Source: Pseudarthrobacter defluvii
GTDB lineage: Bacteria > Actinomycetota > Actinomycetes > Actinomycetales > Micrococcaceae
Reading direction: 5' to 3'
Assembly: GCF_030323865.1 (NCBI RefSeq)
Contig: NZ_CP066362.1
Span: 310,001-374,000, forward strand
Length of the DNA stretch: 64,000 bases
A program made the position numbers and the translations under genes. Below are positions 32,823-41,004 of this stretch, piece after piece. A model generated the notes under the pieces. That model had not been told where the DNA came from and did no database searches. It saw nothing but the letters and a program-made list of their open reading frames with translations. The stretch's first letter is position 1, and every line of letters starts with the position of its first letter.

Positions 32823-32858
32823 AGAGGTCCCGCTGCGGTTGCAGCGGGCCCTCTGACG
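32823..32858 (-). terminator. Terminator of the beta-oxidation operon
   Basis: CCCGCTGC (32829-32836) pairs with GCAGCGGG (32841-32848) and the flanking AGAGG/CCTCT extend the stem. On the minus strand the sequence continues CTCTTTCGTTC, a T-rich tail, ending transcription of the CoA-ligase gene whose stop is at 32916. Confidence 0.75.
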
Positions 32859-32915
32859 CAGGCTGACTCAGGGTGTGACGCCCGGCTTCGCCAAGTTTTT
32901 TAGTCCAAACGAACC

Positions 32916-34472
32916 CTATGCAGGGTCTTCCGCCAATTTCCGCTTGAGGATCTTTCCGCTGGGTCCCAGGGGGAGCTCGGAGAGGATCCGGACCACCCGC
33001 GGGTACTTGTAGGCGGCCAGCTGCGCGCTGGCAAAGTCGATCAACTCGGATTCGGTCACGCTGGCTCCGGCGTCCAGCACGATGGCTGCCGCGATTTCCT
33101 GCCCGTGGACGTCATCCGGAATCCCATAGACGGCGGCGCTGACGACGGCGGGGTGGGTCAGGAGGATCTCCTCCACTTCACGCGGGTAGACGTTGTAGCC
33201 GTTCCGGATGATCATGTCCTTCTTGCGGTCCACGATGGTGAGGTAGCCGTCGTCGTCCTTCGTCCCGAGGTCCCCGCTGCGGAACCAGCCGTCCACCACG
33301 GCCTCCGCGGTAGCCTCGGGCCGGTTGAGGTAGCCCTTCATCAGCAGGTGGCCGCGGATGACCAGCTCGCCCAATTCGCCGTTGGGAAGCAGCTCAATGC
33401 TGTCCACCACCTCGGGCCGGGCGATCTCGATGTCAACGCCCCAGATCGGGACCCCGATGGTGCCCGGCCGGGGTGTCGTGCCCACGTGGTTGAAGGCAGC
33501 CACCGGCGAGGTCTCCGTCAGGCCATAGCCCTCGTGGATCTCCACCCCGTAGACGTCGCGGAACTTGTCCAGCACGGCCAGCGGAAGGGCCGCGCCGCCG
33601 GAGATGCCGTACCGCAGGGCAGCGGGCCGATCGGGTACGGTCTTGGCGGCTTCCAGGAGCGCCACGTACATGGTGGGCACGCCGATAAAGATGTTGACGT
33701 TGTGCTTGGCCAGCAGCTTCAGGGCGTCGGGGCCCGTGAACCGCGGCATCAGGACGATGGTGGCGCCGGCGCGCAGCCCCGTGTTGAGGACCACGGTCTG
33801 GCCGAAGGTGTGGAAGAGCGGCAGCCCGCCGAACAGGACGTCGCCGGGCCGGAAATCCATCACGCTGGTCAGCAGGGTGCTGGTCTGTTCCACCAAGGCA
33901 AAGTGGGTGCCGAGCGCGCCTTTCGGTTTGCCGGTGGTGCCTGACGTGTAAAGGATGGTGGCCGTGTCCGAGGGGCGGCACGGTTCGTACGTCTGGATCG
34001 GTTCCGCCGCCGCAGCTTCCGCTTCCAGCCGGTGGAACCCGCCGTCGTCGGAAGCCATCACGGTCAGCACGTCGATTCCGCTGGCCGTGGCACCCGCAGC
34101 GCCCTCGCCCAGCAGCGGTGCGGCGCAGATCAGCAGTTTGGCGCCGCTGTCCTGCAGGACGTACTCGATTTCGCGGGCCTTGAGCAGGGCATGCACGGGC
34201 ACAACAATGGCACCTAGCGACAGGATGGCGTAGTACACCCGGGCGAAGTCCGGAACGTTGGGGATCAGGACGGCGATGGCGTCTCCCGGCCCGATCCCAC
34301 GCGCCCGCAGTGCGCCGGCATAGGCACGCGTTTGGCGCCACAGGTCGCCGTAGCTGACCTGGTCCTCGCCCACTACCAGCGCGATGTTGTCCGGAGTCCT
34401 TTTGGCTGATTCAGCCAGCACGGCTGCCACCGAGATGGTGGCGAAGCCGTCAGCGGAGTTGGTGTTGGTCAT
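32916..34472 (-). CDS. Long-chain fatty-acid-CoA ligase type protein
   Basis: A 518-residue AMP-forming acyl-CoA synthetase. Seen are ILYTSGTTGKPKGALGTHFA, the HEGYGLTETSPVAAFNH core, WFRSGDLGTKDDDGYLTIVD, RKKDMIIRNGYNVYPREVEE and the terminal catalytic Lys in LGPSGKILKRKL. It activates fatty or related acids for the dehydrogenase and thiolase encoded upstream; 24 bases separate it from the thiolase stop. The TetR gene further upstream and the palindrome at 37060-37088 suggest induction by a fatty acid or acyl-CoA. Exact chain-length preference unknown. Confidence 0.92.
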   Translation of the reverse strand: MTNTNSADGFATISVAAVLAESAKRTPDNIALVVGEDQVSYGDLWRQTRAYAGALRARGIGPGDAIAVLIPNVPDFARVYYAILSLGAIVVPVHALLKAREIEYVLQDSGAKLLICAAPLLGEGAAGATASGIDVLTVMASDDGGFHRLEAEAAAAEPIQTYEPCRPSDTATILYTSGTTGKPKGALGTHFALVEQTSTLLTSVMDFRPGDVLFGGLPLFHTFGQTVVLNTGLRAGATIVLMPRFTGPDALKLLAKHNVNIFIGVPTMYVALLEAAKTVPDRPAALRYGISGGAALPLAVLDKFRDVYGVEIHEGYGLTETSPVAAFNHVGTTPRPGTIGVPIWGVDIEIARPEVVDSIELLPNGELGELVIRGHLLMKGYLNRPEATAEAVVDGWFRSGDLGTKDDDGYLTIVDRKKDMIIRNGYNVYPREVEEILLTHPAVVSAAVYGIPDDVHGQEIAAAIVLDAGASVTESELIDFASAQLAAYKYPRVVRILSELPLGPSGKILKRKLAEDPA

Positions 34473-34496
34473 GGCCTGCTTCTTCGTTGGGGTGGG

Positions 34497-35693
34497 TCAT
34501 GCTGAGAGGATCAGGGCGTCGCCCTGGCCGCCGCCGCCACAGAGGGCCACGACGCCGGTGCCGCCACCGCGGCGCTTCAGGGCCAGCGCCTGGTGCAGTA
34601 CCAGGCGTGCCCCCGACGCTCCCACCGGGTGGCCCAGGGCGATGGCACCACCTTCGGCGTTCACGGCCTCAGTTTCAATGCCGAGGTCGTTGGCGGACTG
34701 GATGAGGACGGAGGCGAACGCTTCGTTGATTTCCACCAGGTCCAGTTCCTGGGCGGTGAGTCCCTGGAGCTTGAGCGCGCGCTCGACGGCCCGCGCGGGC
34801 TGGGAGTGCAGGGATCCGTCAGGTCCGGCGGTCTGGCCGTGGGCGCCGATCTCGGCGATCCATTCCAGGCCTGCGGCTTCGGCTGCCGCCTTGTTGGCGA
34901 TGACCAGGGCGGCCGCGCCATCGGACAGGGGCGACGACGAACCAGCGGTAATGGTGGCGGTCTCCGCCTTGGAGAACGCCGGGCGGAGCTGGGCCAGGGA
35001 TTCCGCTGTGGTGTCCGGGCGGATGCCCTCGTCGTGCTCAAGGGTCACGGCGGGTCCCTTGCGCTGCGGTATCTCGATCGGCGCGATCTCCTCCGCCATG
35101 ATCCCGGCGGCGCGGGCGGCCTCGGCACGCTGGTGGGAGCGGGCCGCGACGGCGTCCTGCTCTTCGCGCGTGATGCCGCGTTCGGCGTTTCCGGCGTCGG
35201 TGGCCTCACCCATGAGCTTCTTGCTCACCGGGTCCTGCAGCCCGTCGTGATTGAGGGAGTCCAGCATTGGGGCGTCACCGATGACCACGCCCGCACGGAG
35301 CCCGGGTACCAGGTGTGGTGCATTGGTCATGGACTCCTGGCCTGCGGCGACAATGAAGTCCGCTTCCCCGGTGCGGATCATCCTGGCGGCGTCGATGACG
35401 GCCGTCAGACCCGACAGGCAAAGCTTGTTGATGGTGATGGTGGGGACGTCCCAGCCGATTCCCGCGGCCAGGCTGGCCTGCCGGGCGGGGCCCTGGCCGG
35501 CGCCGGCCTGGATCACCTGCCCCACGATGACGGCACCGATCTGCTCCGGCGCCACTCCGGTCCGTTCCAGGGCGGCCCGGATTGCGTGGGCGCCGAGGTC
35601 GCTGGAGGAGAAGGGGGTGAGGCCGCCGCGGAACTTGCCGAACGGGGTGCGGGCGCCGCCCAGGATGACGGGGATGTTGGCGTTCTGGTTCAA
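34497..35693 (-). CDS. Acetyl-CoA C-acyltransferase (thiolase)
   Basis: A 398-residue thiolase. The nucleophilic cysteine is C92 in NKLCLSGLTAV; the NEAFASVLI, GHPVGASGARLVLHQ and C-terminal CGGGGQGDA motifs supply the other active-site residues. It would cleave 3-ketoacyl-CoA to acetyl-CoA or condense acetyl-CoA. The start is TTG at 35693 with AAGGAA 6 bases upstream. It lies between the acyl-CoA dehydrogenase and the CoA ligase with short gaps, forming a partial beta-oxidation operon; hydratase and 3-hydroxyacyl-CoA dehydrogenase steps must come from elsewhere. Confidence 0.93.
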   Translation of the reverse strand: MNQNANIPVILGGARTPFGKFRGGLTPFSSSDLGAHAIRAALERTGVAPEQIGAVIVGQVIQAGAGQGPARQASLAAGIGWDVPTITINKLCLSGLTAVIDAARMIRTGEADFIVAAGQESMTNAPHLVPGLRAGVVIGDAPMLDSLNHDGLQDPVSKKLMGEATDAGNAERGITREEQDAVAARSHQRAEAARAAGIMAEEIAPIEIPQRKGPAVTLEHDEGIRPDTTAESLAQLRPAFSKAETATITAGSSSPLSDGAAALVIANKAAAEAAGLEWIAEIGAHGQTAGPDGSLHSQPARAVERALKLQGLTAQELDLVEINEAFASVLIQSANDLGIETEAVNAEGGAIALGHPVGASGARLVLHQALALKRRGGGTGVVALCGGGGQGDALILSA

Positions 35694-35723
35694 GAACGTT
35701 CCTTTCGGAGGTGTTGGGCGGAG

Positions 35724-36980
35724 TTACGCGAAGGCGGAGGTACCGGTGATGCCGCGGCCGATGATGAGGGCCTGCATGGTCTCGGTGCCTTCGTAGGTGT
35801 GGATGGCTTCAATATCGGCGAGATGCCGGGCCACGCGGTTTTCCAGCAGGATGCCGTTGCCGCCGAGCAGGTCACGTGCGTTCGAAGCGATGCCGCGGGC
35901 AGTTCGGGTGCAGGTGTACTTTGCCAGGGACGCCTGCTCAGGGGTGAGCGCCCCGGCTTCATCGAGCCGGGTCATCTGCACCACCATCAGCTGCATGGTG
36001 GCCAGTTCGCTGAGCATCCGGGCCAGCCGTTCCTGCACGATCTGGGAGGCGGCCAGGGGCCGGCCGAACTGCTTGCGCTGCTTGGCGTACTGGACGGCCG
36101 TTTCGTAGCAGGCGGTGGCATGCCCGACGGCGGACCAGGCAACGCCCAGCCGGGTCGCCAACAGGACACGGGCTGTGTCCTTGAAGGTTCGGGCGCCCGG
36201 CAGGACATTTTCGTCGGGGACGAAGACGTCTTCCAGCCGGATGTGGGCCTGCCAGATGGCGCGGAGGGCCAGCTTGCCTTCGATTTTGGTGGCGGTGTAG
36301 CCGGGGGAATCCTGCGGAACCAGGTAGCCGTGGACCTGGCTGTCCTCGCCCCGGGCCCACACGATGCTGACGCCGCCCACGGATCCGTTGCCAATCCACT
36401 TCTTTTCGCCGTTGAGCAGGAAGCCGCCGTCGGTGCGGGTGGCCGTGGTCTCGAGCGCGACGGAGTCGGAGCCGTGGGTGGGCTCGGTAAGGGCGAAGGC
36501 GGCGTATTCGGCGCCGCCGGCGATTTCCGGGAGCCAGCGCTCCTTCTGCTCCGGGGAGCCGCATTCCGCGACGGACCGCAGGGCCAGGCCGCCCTGGACC
36601 GCGATCATCGTTGCCACGGAGCCGTCACCCCGGCTGATCTCCATGTTCACCAGGCCGGCGGCCATGCTGCTCATGGGTGCATAGCCCTCCACCGCTATGC
36701 CGTCGCGCAGGAGGTCCAGTTCGCCGAGGCGGCGGAGGAGGTGCAGGGGGTACTCGCCGCGTTCCCAGTAGCCATCGATGACGGGGAGGACCTCATCCTG
36801 GACAAAGTTGCGGGCGCGGTCCCAGTACGCCCGGTCCTCGGCACCGATGCCTGCCAGGACGGAGGCCGGGTCCGTGCCCAGCGCCTCAGTGAGGAGGTAG
36901 TCCGGCTCCACGGTGCCGGCAGGAAAGCTGGTGGGACTTTCGGTGCGGGCGGGCACTCGGGTGGGGGACGTCGTCGTCAT
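35724..36980 (-). CDS. Acyl-CoA dehydrogenase
   Basis: A 418-residue FAD acyl-CoA dehydrogenase. The family motifs are FALTEPTHGSDSVALETTA (flavin/substrate loop), NGEKKWIGNGSVG, ARDLLGGNGI and the C-terminal YEGTETMQALIIGRGITG with the likely catalytic Glu. An AAAAGGATG ribosome site precedes the ATG. It is the first gene of the operon with thiolase and CoA ligase. The 126-base gap to the upstream TetR gene contains two inverted repeats, probably the promoter-operator. It belongs to the same glutaryl-CoA-like subgroup as the dehydrogenase at 1620 but the two differ widely. Confidence 0.93.
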   Translation of the reverse strand: MTTTSPTRVPARTESPTSFPAGTVEPDYLLTEALGTDPASVLAGIGAEDRAYWDRARNFVQDEVLPVIDGYWERGEYPLHLLRRLGELDLLRDGIAVEGYAPMSSMAAGLVNMEISRGDGSVATMIAVQGGLALRSVAECGSPEQKERWLPEIAGGAEYAAFALTEPTHGSDSVALETTATRTDGGFLLNGEKKWIGNGSVGGVSIVWARGEDSQVHGYLVPQDSPGYTATKIEGKLALRAIWQAHIRLEDVFVPDENVLPGARTFKDTARVLLATRLGVAWSAVGHATACYETAVQYAKQRKQFGRPLAASQIVQERLARMLSELATMQLMVVQMTRLDEAGALTPEQASLAKYTCTRTARGIASNARDLLGGNGILLENRVARHLADIEAIHTYEGTETMQALIIGRGITGTSAFA

Positions 36981-37023
36981 GTATCTGCATCCTTTTGAAT
37001 CAGCGGCGGGGGCTGCCGGAACT

Positions 37024-37041
37024 GTGTGGCTTGCACCACAC
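37024..37041. promoter_or_regulatory. Small inverted repeat in the acyl-CoA dehydrogenase promoter
   Basis: GTGTGG (37024-37029) and CCACAC (37036-37041) are exact inverted copies six bases apart, 44 to 61 bases upstream of the dehydrogenase start. Confidence 0.35.
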
Positions 37042-37059
37042 CAACTAAGAATGCAATGA

Positions 37060-37088
37060 AACGCAGTTCCACGTCAAGAAACTGCGTT
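37060..37088. promoter_or_regulatory. Probable TetR operator of the beta-oxidation operon
   Basis: AACGCAGTT (37060-37068) and AACTGCGTT (37080-37088) are exact inverted copies separated by eleven bases, about 80-108 bases upstream of the acyl-CoA dehydrogenase ATG. The TetR gene ends 19 bases away on the same strand, making that regulator the obvious candidate. Confidence 0.55.
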
Positions 37089-37106
37089 CCAAAAGTGGGC
37101 GGCTGG

Positions 37107-37844
37107 CTAGGAATGTTCCCAGGGGAGGGCGTCCCTGACCGCCTGGGCGATGGCTTCCCGGTCGGCGGTGCCGGGAAGGACGGTCACGACGACGGTCGGG
37201 GCCGGTTGGGAGGGGGCTGGGGAACCGAGGAGCGCAGGCCGGAACGTTTCCGCCAGGGACTGGAGCTCGGCGGCCAGGGCGGCTGCCCTTTTCCGATCTG
37301 CCGCAGCGGTGTCCCCGGCCTTGGGTGTGGTGCGCAGCCACTGGCGGAGGAAGGCGTTGTGCACGGCCACCACGGCCGCGGCGAAGGCGACGGCCTTGTA
37401 CTCGTGCCGGCCCTTTCCGGGCAGCGTGTCATTGAGGAACTGGAGGAATGCCCGCTCGTACCGGTGGGAGGTGACCAGCTCCCGGTCGCGGAGGGCCGGG
37501 ACTGCCTGCAGGAGTCCGTACCGGGCGCGGGACGTTGCCGGGTTCCGCAGGTGGTGCTCAAAGACCAGCATGGCGGCGTCCGCAACGGCGGCGGGCGGCT
37601 CAAGCCTTGATTCGGACAGCCGGTCATTGACCTGGCGCAGGATCCGCTCATGGTCTGCAAAGACCACGTCCTCCTTGGACCCGAACCTGCGGAAGAACGT
37701 GCTGCGGCTCATTCCCGAGGCCTCGGCGAGCTCCTCGACGGACGTTGCATCGAAGCCCTGCTTCGCCAGGAGTCCGATGGCTGCCGCGACAGGCCCGTCG
37801 GCGGGATGCCCGTCGTCGGGCTGGCTGGTAGGGGGCGAAGTCAT
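37107..37844 (-). CDS. TetR family transcriptional regulator
   Basis: A 245-residue regulator. The N-terminal HTH is clear (AAIGLLAKQGFDATSVEELA, then ASGMSRSTFFRRFGSKEDVVF). The C-terminal domain is long for the family and ends in an extra segment of about 45 residues after PALLGSPAP. The ATG at 37844 was chosen; it removes an unconserved MRRGGCATF extension. It sits directly upstream of, and in the same direction as, the acyl-CoA dehydrogenase-thiolase-ligase operon and probably represses it through the palindrome at 37060-37088. Confidence 0.9.
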   Translation of the reverse strand: MTSPPTSQPDDGHPADGPVAAAIGLLAKQGFDATSVEELAEASGMSRSTFFRRFGSKEDVVFADHERILRQVNDRLSESRLEPPAAVADAAMLVFEHHLRNPATSRARYGLLQAVPALRDRELVTSHRYERAFLQFLNDTLPGKGRHEYKAVAFAAAVVAVHNAFLRQWLRTTPKAGDTAAADRKRAAALAAELQSLAETFRPALLGSPAPSQPAPTVVVTVLPGTADREAIAQAVRDALPWEHS

Positions 37845-37874
37845 GCGCCGAAATGTAGCACAGCCGCCCCTGCG

Positions 37875-37910
37875 CAACTGCCCTGCCTCCGGACGGAGGC
37901 AGGGCAGTTG
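37875..37910 (-). terminator. Strong hairpin after the epimerase gene
   Basis: A perfect 17-base stem, CAACTGCCCTGCCTCCG (37875-37891) with its complement at 37894-37910, lies 16 bases after the epimerase stop on the minus strand. There is no T-tract, but the stem is strong enough to separate this operon from the TetR gene. Confidence 0.65.
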
Positions 37911-37925
37911 ACGGTGGACGTGGGC

Positions 37926-38921
37926 TCAGGCTCCCTGGCGTGCCCAGCCGGTCAGCTTGTCGGAGAGCTGCATGTAGGCCTCGTTCACCTGCTGCAGTTC
38001 CGGGTGGCTGTCGTACCACTGAACGATCTCCCGGGCGCCGTCCGCGAAAGGGATGGTGGCCGTGAAGTCCGGGACCAGCGATTTGATCTTGGCGTTGTCA
38101 AAGACCACCGAGTGGGAGCGGTCGCCCAGGAGGTTGGAACCCAGTTCCTCGTCATGGGCGGCGATGGTTTCGGACGCCACATGCACCAGTTCCGGTTCCC
38201 GGACCCCTGCTGCCCGGGCGAACAGCTGGTAGATCTGGTTCCAGGGCAGGTACTCATCCGAGGTGATGGTGTAGCTCTCACCCACCGCCTGCGGCCTTCC
38301 GAGCAGTCCGACGAAAGCCTTGGCGAAGTCCTTGCTGTGCGTAAGGGTCCACAAGGAGGTACCGTCACCGTGGACCATGACCGGAAGGCCGTTGCGCATG
38401 CGGTGGATGTCCGTCCAGCCGCCCACCATGGCGATCTTGGTGCGGTCGTAGGTGTGCGACGGCCGGATAACCGTCAGGGGAAAGTCATCCTCCCGGTAGG
38501 CCCGGAAGAGCAGCTCCTCGCATGCGATCTTGTTCCGGGAGTACTGCCAGAAGGGGTTCTTCAACGGCGTTGACTCGCGGATGGGCAGCCGCGTGGGCGG
38601 CTTCTGGTACGCGGAGGCGGAGCTGATGAAGACGTACTGCCCGGTCCGCTTCCGGAACAACTCCATGCTGGTTTGCGCCTGGTCCGGGGTGTAGGAGATG
38701 AAGTCCGCGACGGCGTCGAACTCCCTGTTGCCCAGCGCCTCCCGCACGGCTGCTGCATCCCGAACGTCGGCGTGCAGCACCTCCGTGCCCTCCGGGATGG
38801 GGCGGGTGGACTGGCCACGGTTCAGGATGGTGAGCCGGTGGCCCAGCGCGACGGCGCGTTCTGCCGCCGCCGCGCTGATGACCCCGGTGCCGCCGATGAA
38901 GAGGATGTTCCGCTGCGCCAC
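37926..38921 (-). CDS. NAD-dependent epimerase/dehydratase family protein
   Basis: A 331-residue extended-SDR protein. The Rossmann motif NILFIGGTGVISAAAAERAV is at the N-terminus, ILNRGQSTRPIP follows, and the active site is SSASAYQK with a later YSRNKIACEELL giving the Tyr-Lys pair. The chosen GTG at 38921 yields MAQRNILFIGG; another GTG at 38948 would overlap the preceding reductase stop. Third gene of a minus-strand operon after two aldo/keto reductases. Sugar-nucleotide or free carbonyl substrate is unknown. Confidence 0.85.
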   Translation of the reverse strand: MAQRNILFIGGTGVISAAAAERAVALGHRLTILNRGQSTRPIPEGTEVLHADVRDAAAVREALGNREFDAVADFISYTPDQAQTSMELFRKRTGQYVFISSASAYQKPPTRLPIRESTPLKNPFWQYSRNKIACEELLFRAYREDDFPLTVIRPSHTYDRTKIAMVGGWTDIHRMRNGLPVMVHGDGTSLWTLTHSKDFAKAFVGLLGRPQAVGESYTITSDEYLPWNQIYQLFARAAGVREPELVHVASETIAAHDEELGSNLLGDRSHSVVFDNAKIKSLVPDFTATIPFADGAREIVQWYDSHPELQQVNEAYMQLSDKLTGWARQGA

Positions 38922-38941
38922 GGTATCGGCCCCAAGCGGGG

Positions 38942-39913
38942 TTACCACGCGTAGTCTTCCGGTGCCGTGCGGTGCCCCGGGAAGATGTCGTCCAGGCGCT
39001 TGAGGGCGTCTTCGTCGAGCGAGACGTCCAGGGCGCGGATGGCGGCATCCAGCTGTTCCTGGGTGCGGGGGCCCACGATCGGAGCGGTTACCGCGGGTTG
39101 GTGCAGGAGCCACGCCAGGGCGACATCGCCGGGTTCGTGGCCCAGCTCGTCCGCAAAGTCCTCGTACTGGCGGATCTGGTCCTGGTGCTTCTTCAGCGTT
39201 TCGGCGGCCCGTCCTTCGGTGCGCCGCACGCCCTCGCGTTCCTTCTTCAGCACGCCGCCCAGCAGCCCGCCCTGCAGCGGTGACCAGGGGATCAGGCCCA
39301 GGCCGTACTGCTGCGCTGCCGGGATGACCTCAAGCTCGAGCTCGCGGCGGAACAGGTTGTAGATGGACTGCTCGCTGACCAGCCCGGTGTAGTTTCGGCG
39401 GCGCGCCGCTTCCTGTGCCTGGGCGATGTGCCAGCCGGCAAAGTTGCTGCTGCCCGAGTACAGGATCTTCCCCTGCTGCACGGCAACCTCGATGGCCTGC
39501 CAGATTTCGTCCCACGGGGTGTCGCGGTCGATGTGGTGGAACTGGTACACATCGATGTAGTCGGTCTGCAGGCGCTTAAGGCTTGCATCCAGGGCCCTGC
39601 GGATGTTCAGCGCGGACAGCTTTGACTCGTTCGGCCGGTCCGTCATGGTGCCATAGAGCTTGGTGGCCAGGACGGTGTGCTCGCGGCGCTCGCCACCCTT
39701 CGCAAACCAGCGCCCGATGATTTCCTCGGTCCAGCCGCGGTGGTCCACGCCACCGTACACGTTGGCAGTGTCGAAGAAGTTGATGCCGGCCTCGTGGGCG
39801 GAGTCCATGATGCTGTGGGCGTCCGCTTCCTCCGTTTGCGGCCCAAAATTCATGGTGCCCAGGCAGAGGCGGGAAACTTTCAGGCCGGAGCGGCCCAGAT
39901 GGGTGTACTGCAT
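38942..39913 (-). CDS. Aldo/keto reductase (YhdN/Tas-like)
   Basis: A 323-residue aldo/keto reductase. Motifs: GRSGLKVSRLCLGTMNFGP, DTANVYGGVDHRGWTEEII (catalytic Asp and Tyr), VLATKLYG (Lys), YQFHHIDRD (His) and TAPIVGPRTQEQLDAAIRAL (cofactor binding). A GAAAGGAAA ribosome site precedes the ATG. It is the middle gene of a three-gene reductase operon. With the divergent XRE-type regulator this arrangement is common in Actinobacteria, but the inducing compound is unknown. Confidence 0.92.
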   Translation of the reverse strand: MQYTHLGRSGLKVSRLCLGTMNFGPQTEEADAHSIMDSAHEAGINFFDTANVYGGVDHRGWTEEIIGRWFAKGGERREHTVLATKLYGTMTDRPNESKLSALNIRRALDASLKRLQTDYIDVYQFHHIDRDTPWDEIWQAIEVAVQQGKILYSGSSNFAGWHIAQAQEAARRRNYTGLVSEQSIYNLFRRELELEVIPAAQQYGLGLIPWSPLQGGLLGGVLKKEREGVRRTEGRAAETLKKHQDQIRQYEDFADELGHEPGDVALAWLLHQPAVTAPIVGPRTQEQLDAAIRALDVSLDEDALKRLDDIFPGHRTAPEDYAW

Positions 39914-39966
39914 GGAATTTCCTTTCGATGGGGGAGCCTGCAGGGAATGGTTGAACCTGCCGGTCC

Positions 39967-40788
39967 CTACATCTGGGTAAAGGAGGCGACGGCGGGATCG
40001 GAACCAATGCGGGCACCGGACTCCAGTGCCGTGATGGCGGCCAGTTCGTCCTGGGACAGCGTCAGGGACGACGCCCCGAAGTTCTCGCGGATGCGGTCAG
40101 GATTGGCCGACTTGGGAATGACGATGTTTCCGTTGGCAAGGTGCCATGCCAGCACCACCTGCGCGGTGCTGGCGTTGTGCGCAGCGGCGATTTCGGTGAC
40201 GGCGTTTCCGTTGAGGTCCCCGCCCTGTCCCAGCGGGCTGTATGCCTCGACGGCAATGCCCAGACCGCGGCACTTGGCGGCCAGGTCTGCCTGCTGGTAG
40301 CTGGGGTGCAGTTCGATCTGGTTGACGGCCGGGACGGTTTCCGCGGACTCCAGCAGGGTGTCCAGGTGGTCCGAGAGGAAGTTGGAGACGCCGATGGCGC
40401 GGATTTCCTTGTTCTCGTACAGCCGCTCCATCTCCTTCCATGCCTGGACGAACAGCCCCTGCGACGGGACGGGCCAGTGGATGAGGTAGAGGTCGACGAA
40501 GTCGAGGCCAAGGGCCTTGCGGCTGTTCTGGAATGCCTCCTGGGCCCTGCCCTGCTCGCCGTTGCGGAGCTTGGTGGTCACGAAGATTTCCTCGCGGGCG
40601 ATGCCGGTGGCGGCCAGTGCTGCCCCCACTCCTGCCTCGTTGCGGTAGGCCGCAGCGGTGTCGATGTGGCGGTAGCCCGCTTCCAGGGCGTCCTCTACTG
40701 TCCGCTGCGTGTCTTCCGGCGGGACCTGGAAAACGCCGAAGCCAAGCTGCGGGATGGTGACGCCATTGTTGAGTGTCAGCTCTGACAT
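39967..40788 (-). CDS. Aldo/keto reductase (2,5-diketogluconate reductase-like)
   Basis: A 273-residue AKR5-type enzyme. Motifs: NNGVTIPQLGFGVFQVPPED, DTAAAYRNEAGVG (catalytic Asp and Tyr), FVTTKLRNGEQG (Lys), YLIHWPVPS (His) and IVIPKSANPDRIRENFG. AGGAG lies 8 bases before the ATG at 40788. First gene of the reductase operon and divergent from the XRE-family regulator, with a perfect 17-bp palindrome in the shared 216-base intergenic region. It resembles the reductase at 29270 but is a different gene. Confidence 0.92.
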   Translation of the reverse strand: MSELTLNNGVTIPQLGFGVFQVPPEDTQRTVEDALEAGYRHIDTAAAYRNEAGVGAALAATGIAREEIFVTTKLRNGEQGRAQEAFQNSRKALGLDFVDLYLIHWPVPSQGLFVQAWKEMERLYENKEIRAIGVSNFLSDHLDTLLESAETVPAVNQIELHPSYQQADLAAKCRGLGIAVEAYSPLGQGGDLNGNAVTEIAAAHNASTAQVVLAWHLANGNIVIPKSANPDRIRENFGASSLTLSQDELAAITALESGARIGSDPAVASFTQM

Positions 40789-40942
40789 GGGTGTGCTCCT
40801 TCTATGGGAGGTATGGCTGGAAGATGAGGTGCTGAACGGTGCCGGCTGCTCGACAAGTGAGAAAGCGGTTTCCACCGGCTCACTCCTGAGCCTATGCACT
40901 TTCGGCCACCAAGTCAGCAGGCAAAGCTGTTCCTGTTTTTCC

Positions 40943-40959
40943 TAGGACTGCCAGTCCTA
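40943..40959. promoter_or_regulatory. Probable operator between reductase operon and XRE regulator
   Basis: TAGGACT (40943-40949) and AGTCCTA (40953-40959) are exact inverted copies around GCC. It lies 45 bases before the regulator's ATG and 155 before the reductase start, where it could serve autoregulation and control of the divergent operon. Confidence 0.65.
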
Positions 40960-41004
40960 CCTTCGTTGTAGAGCGTGGCACCCAACGCAGGCAGAATGGT
41001 CTGC

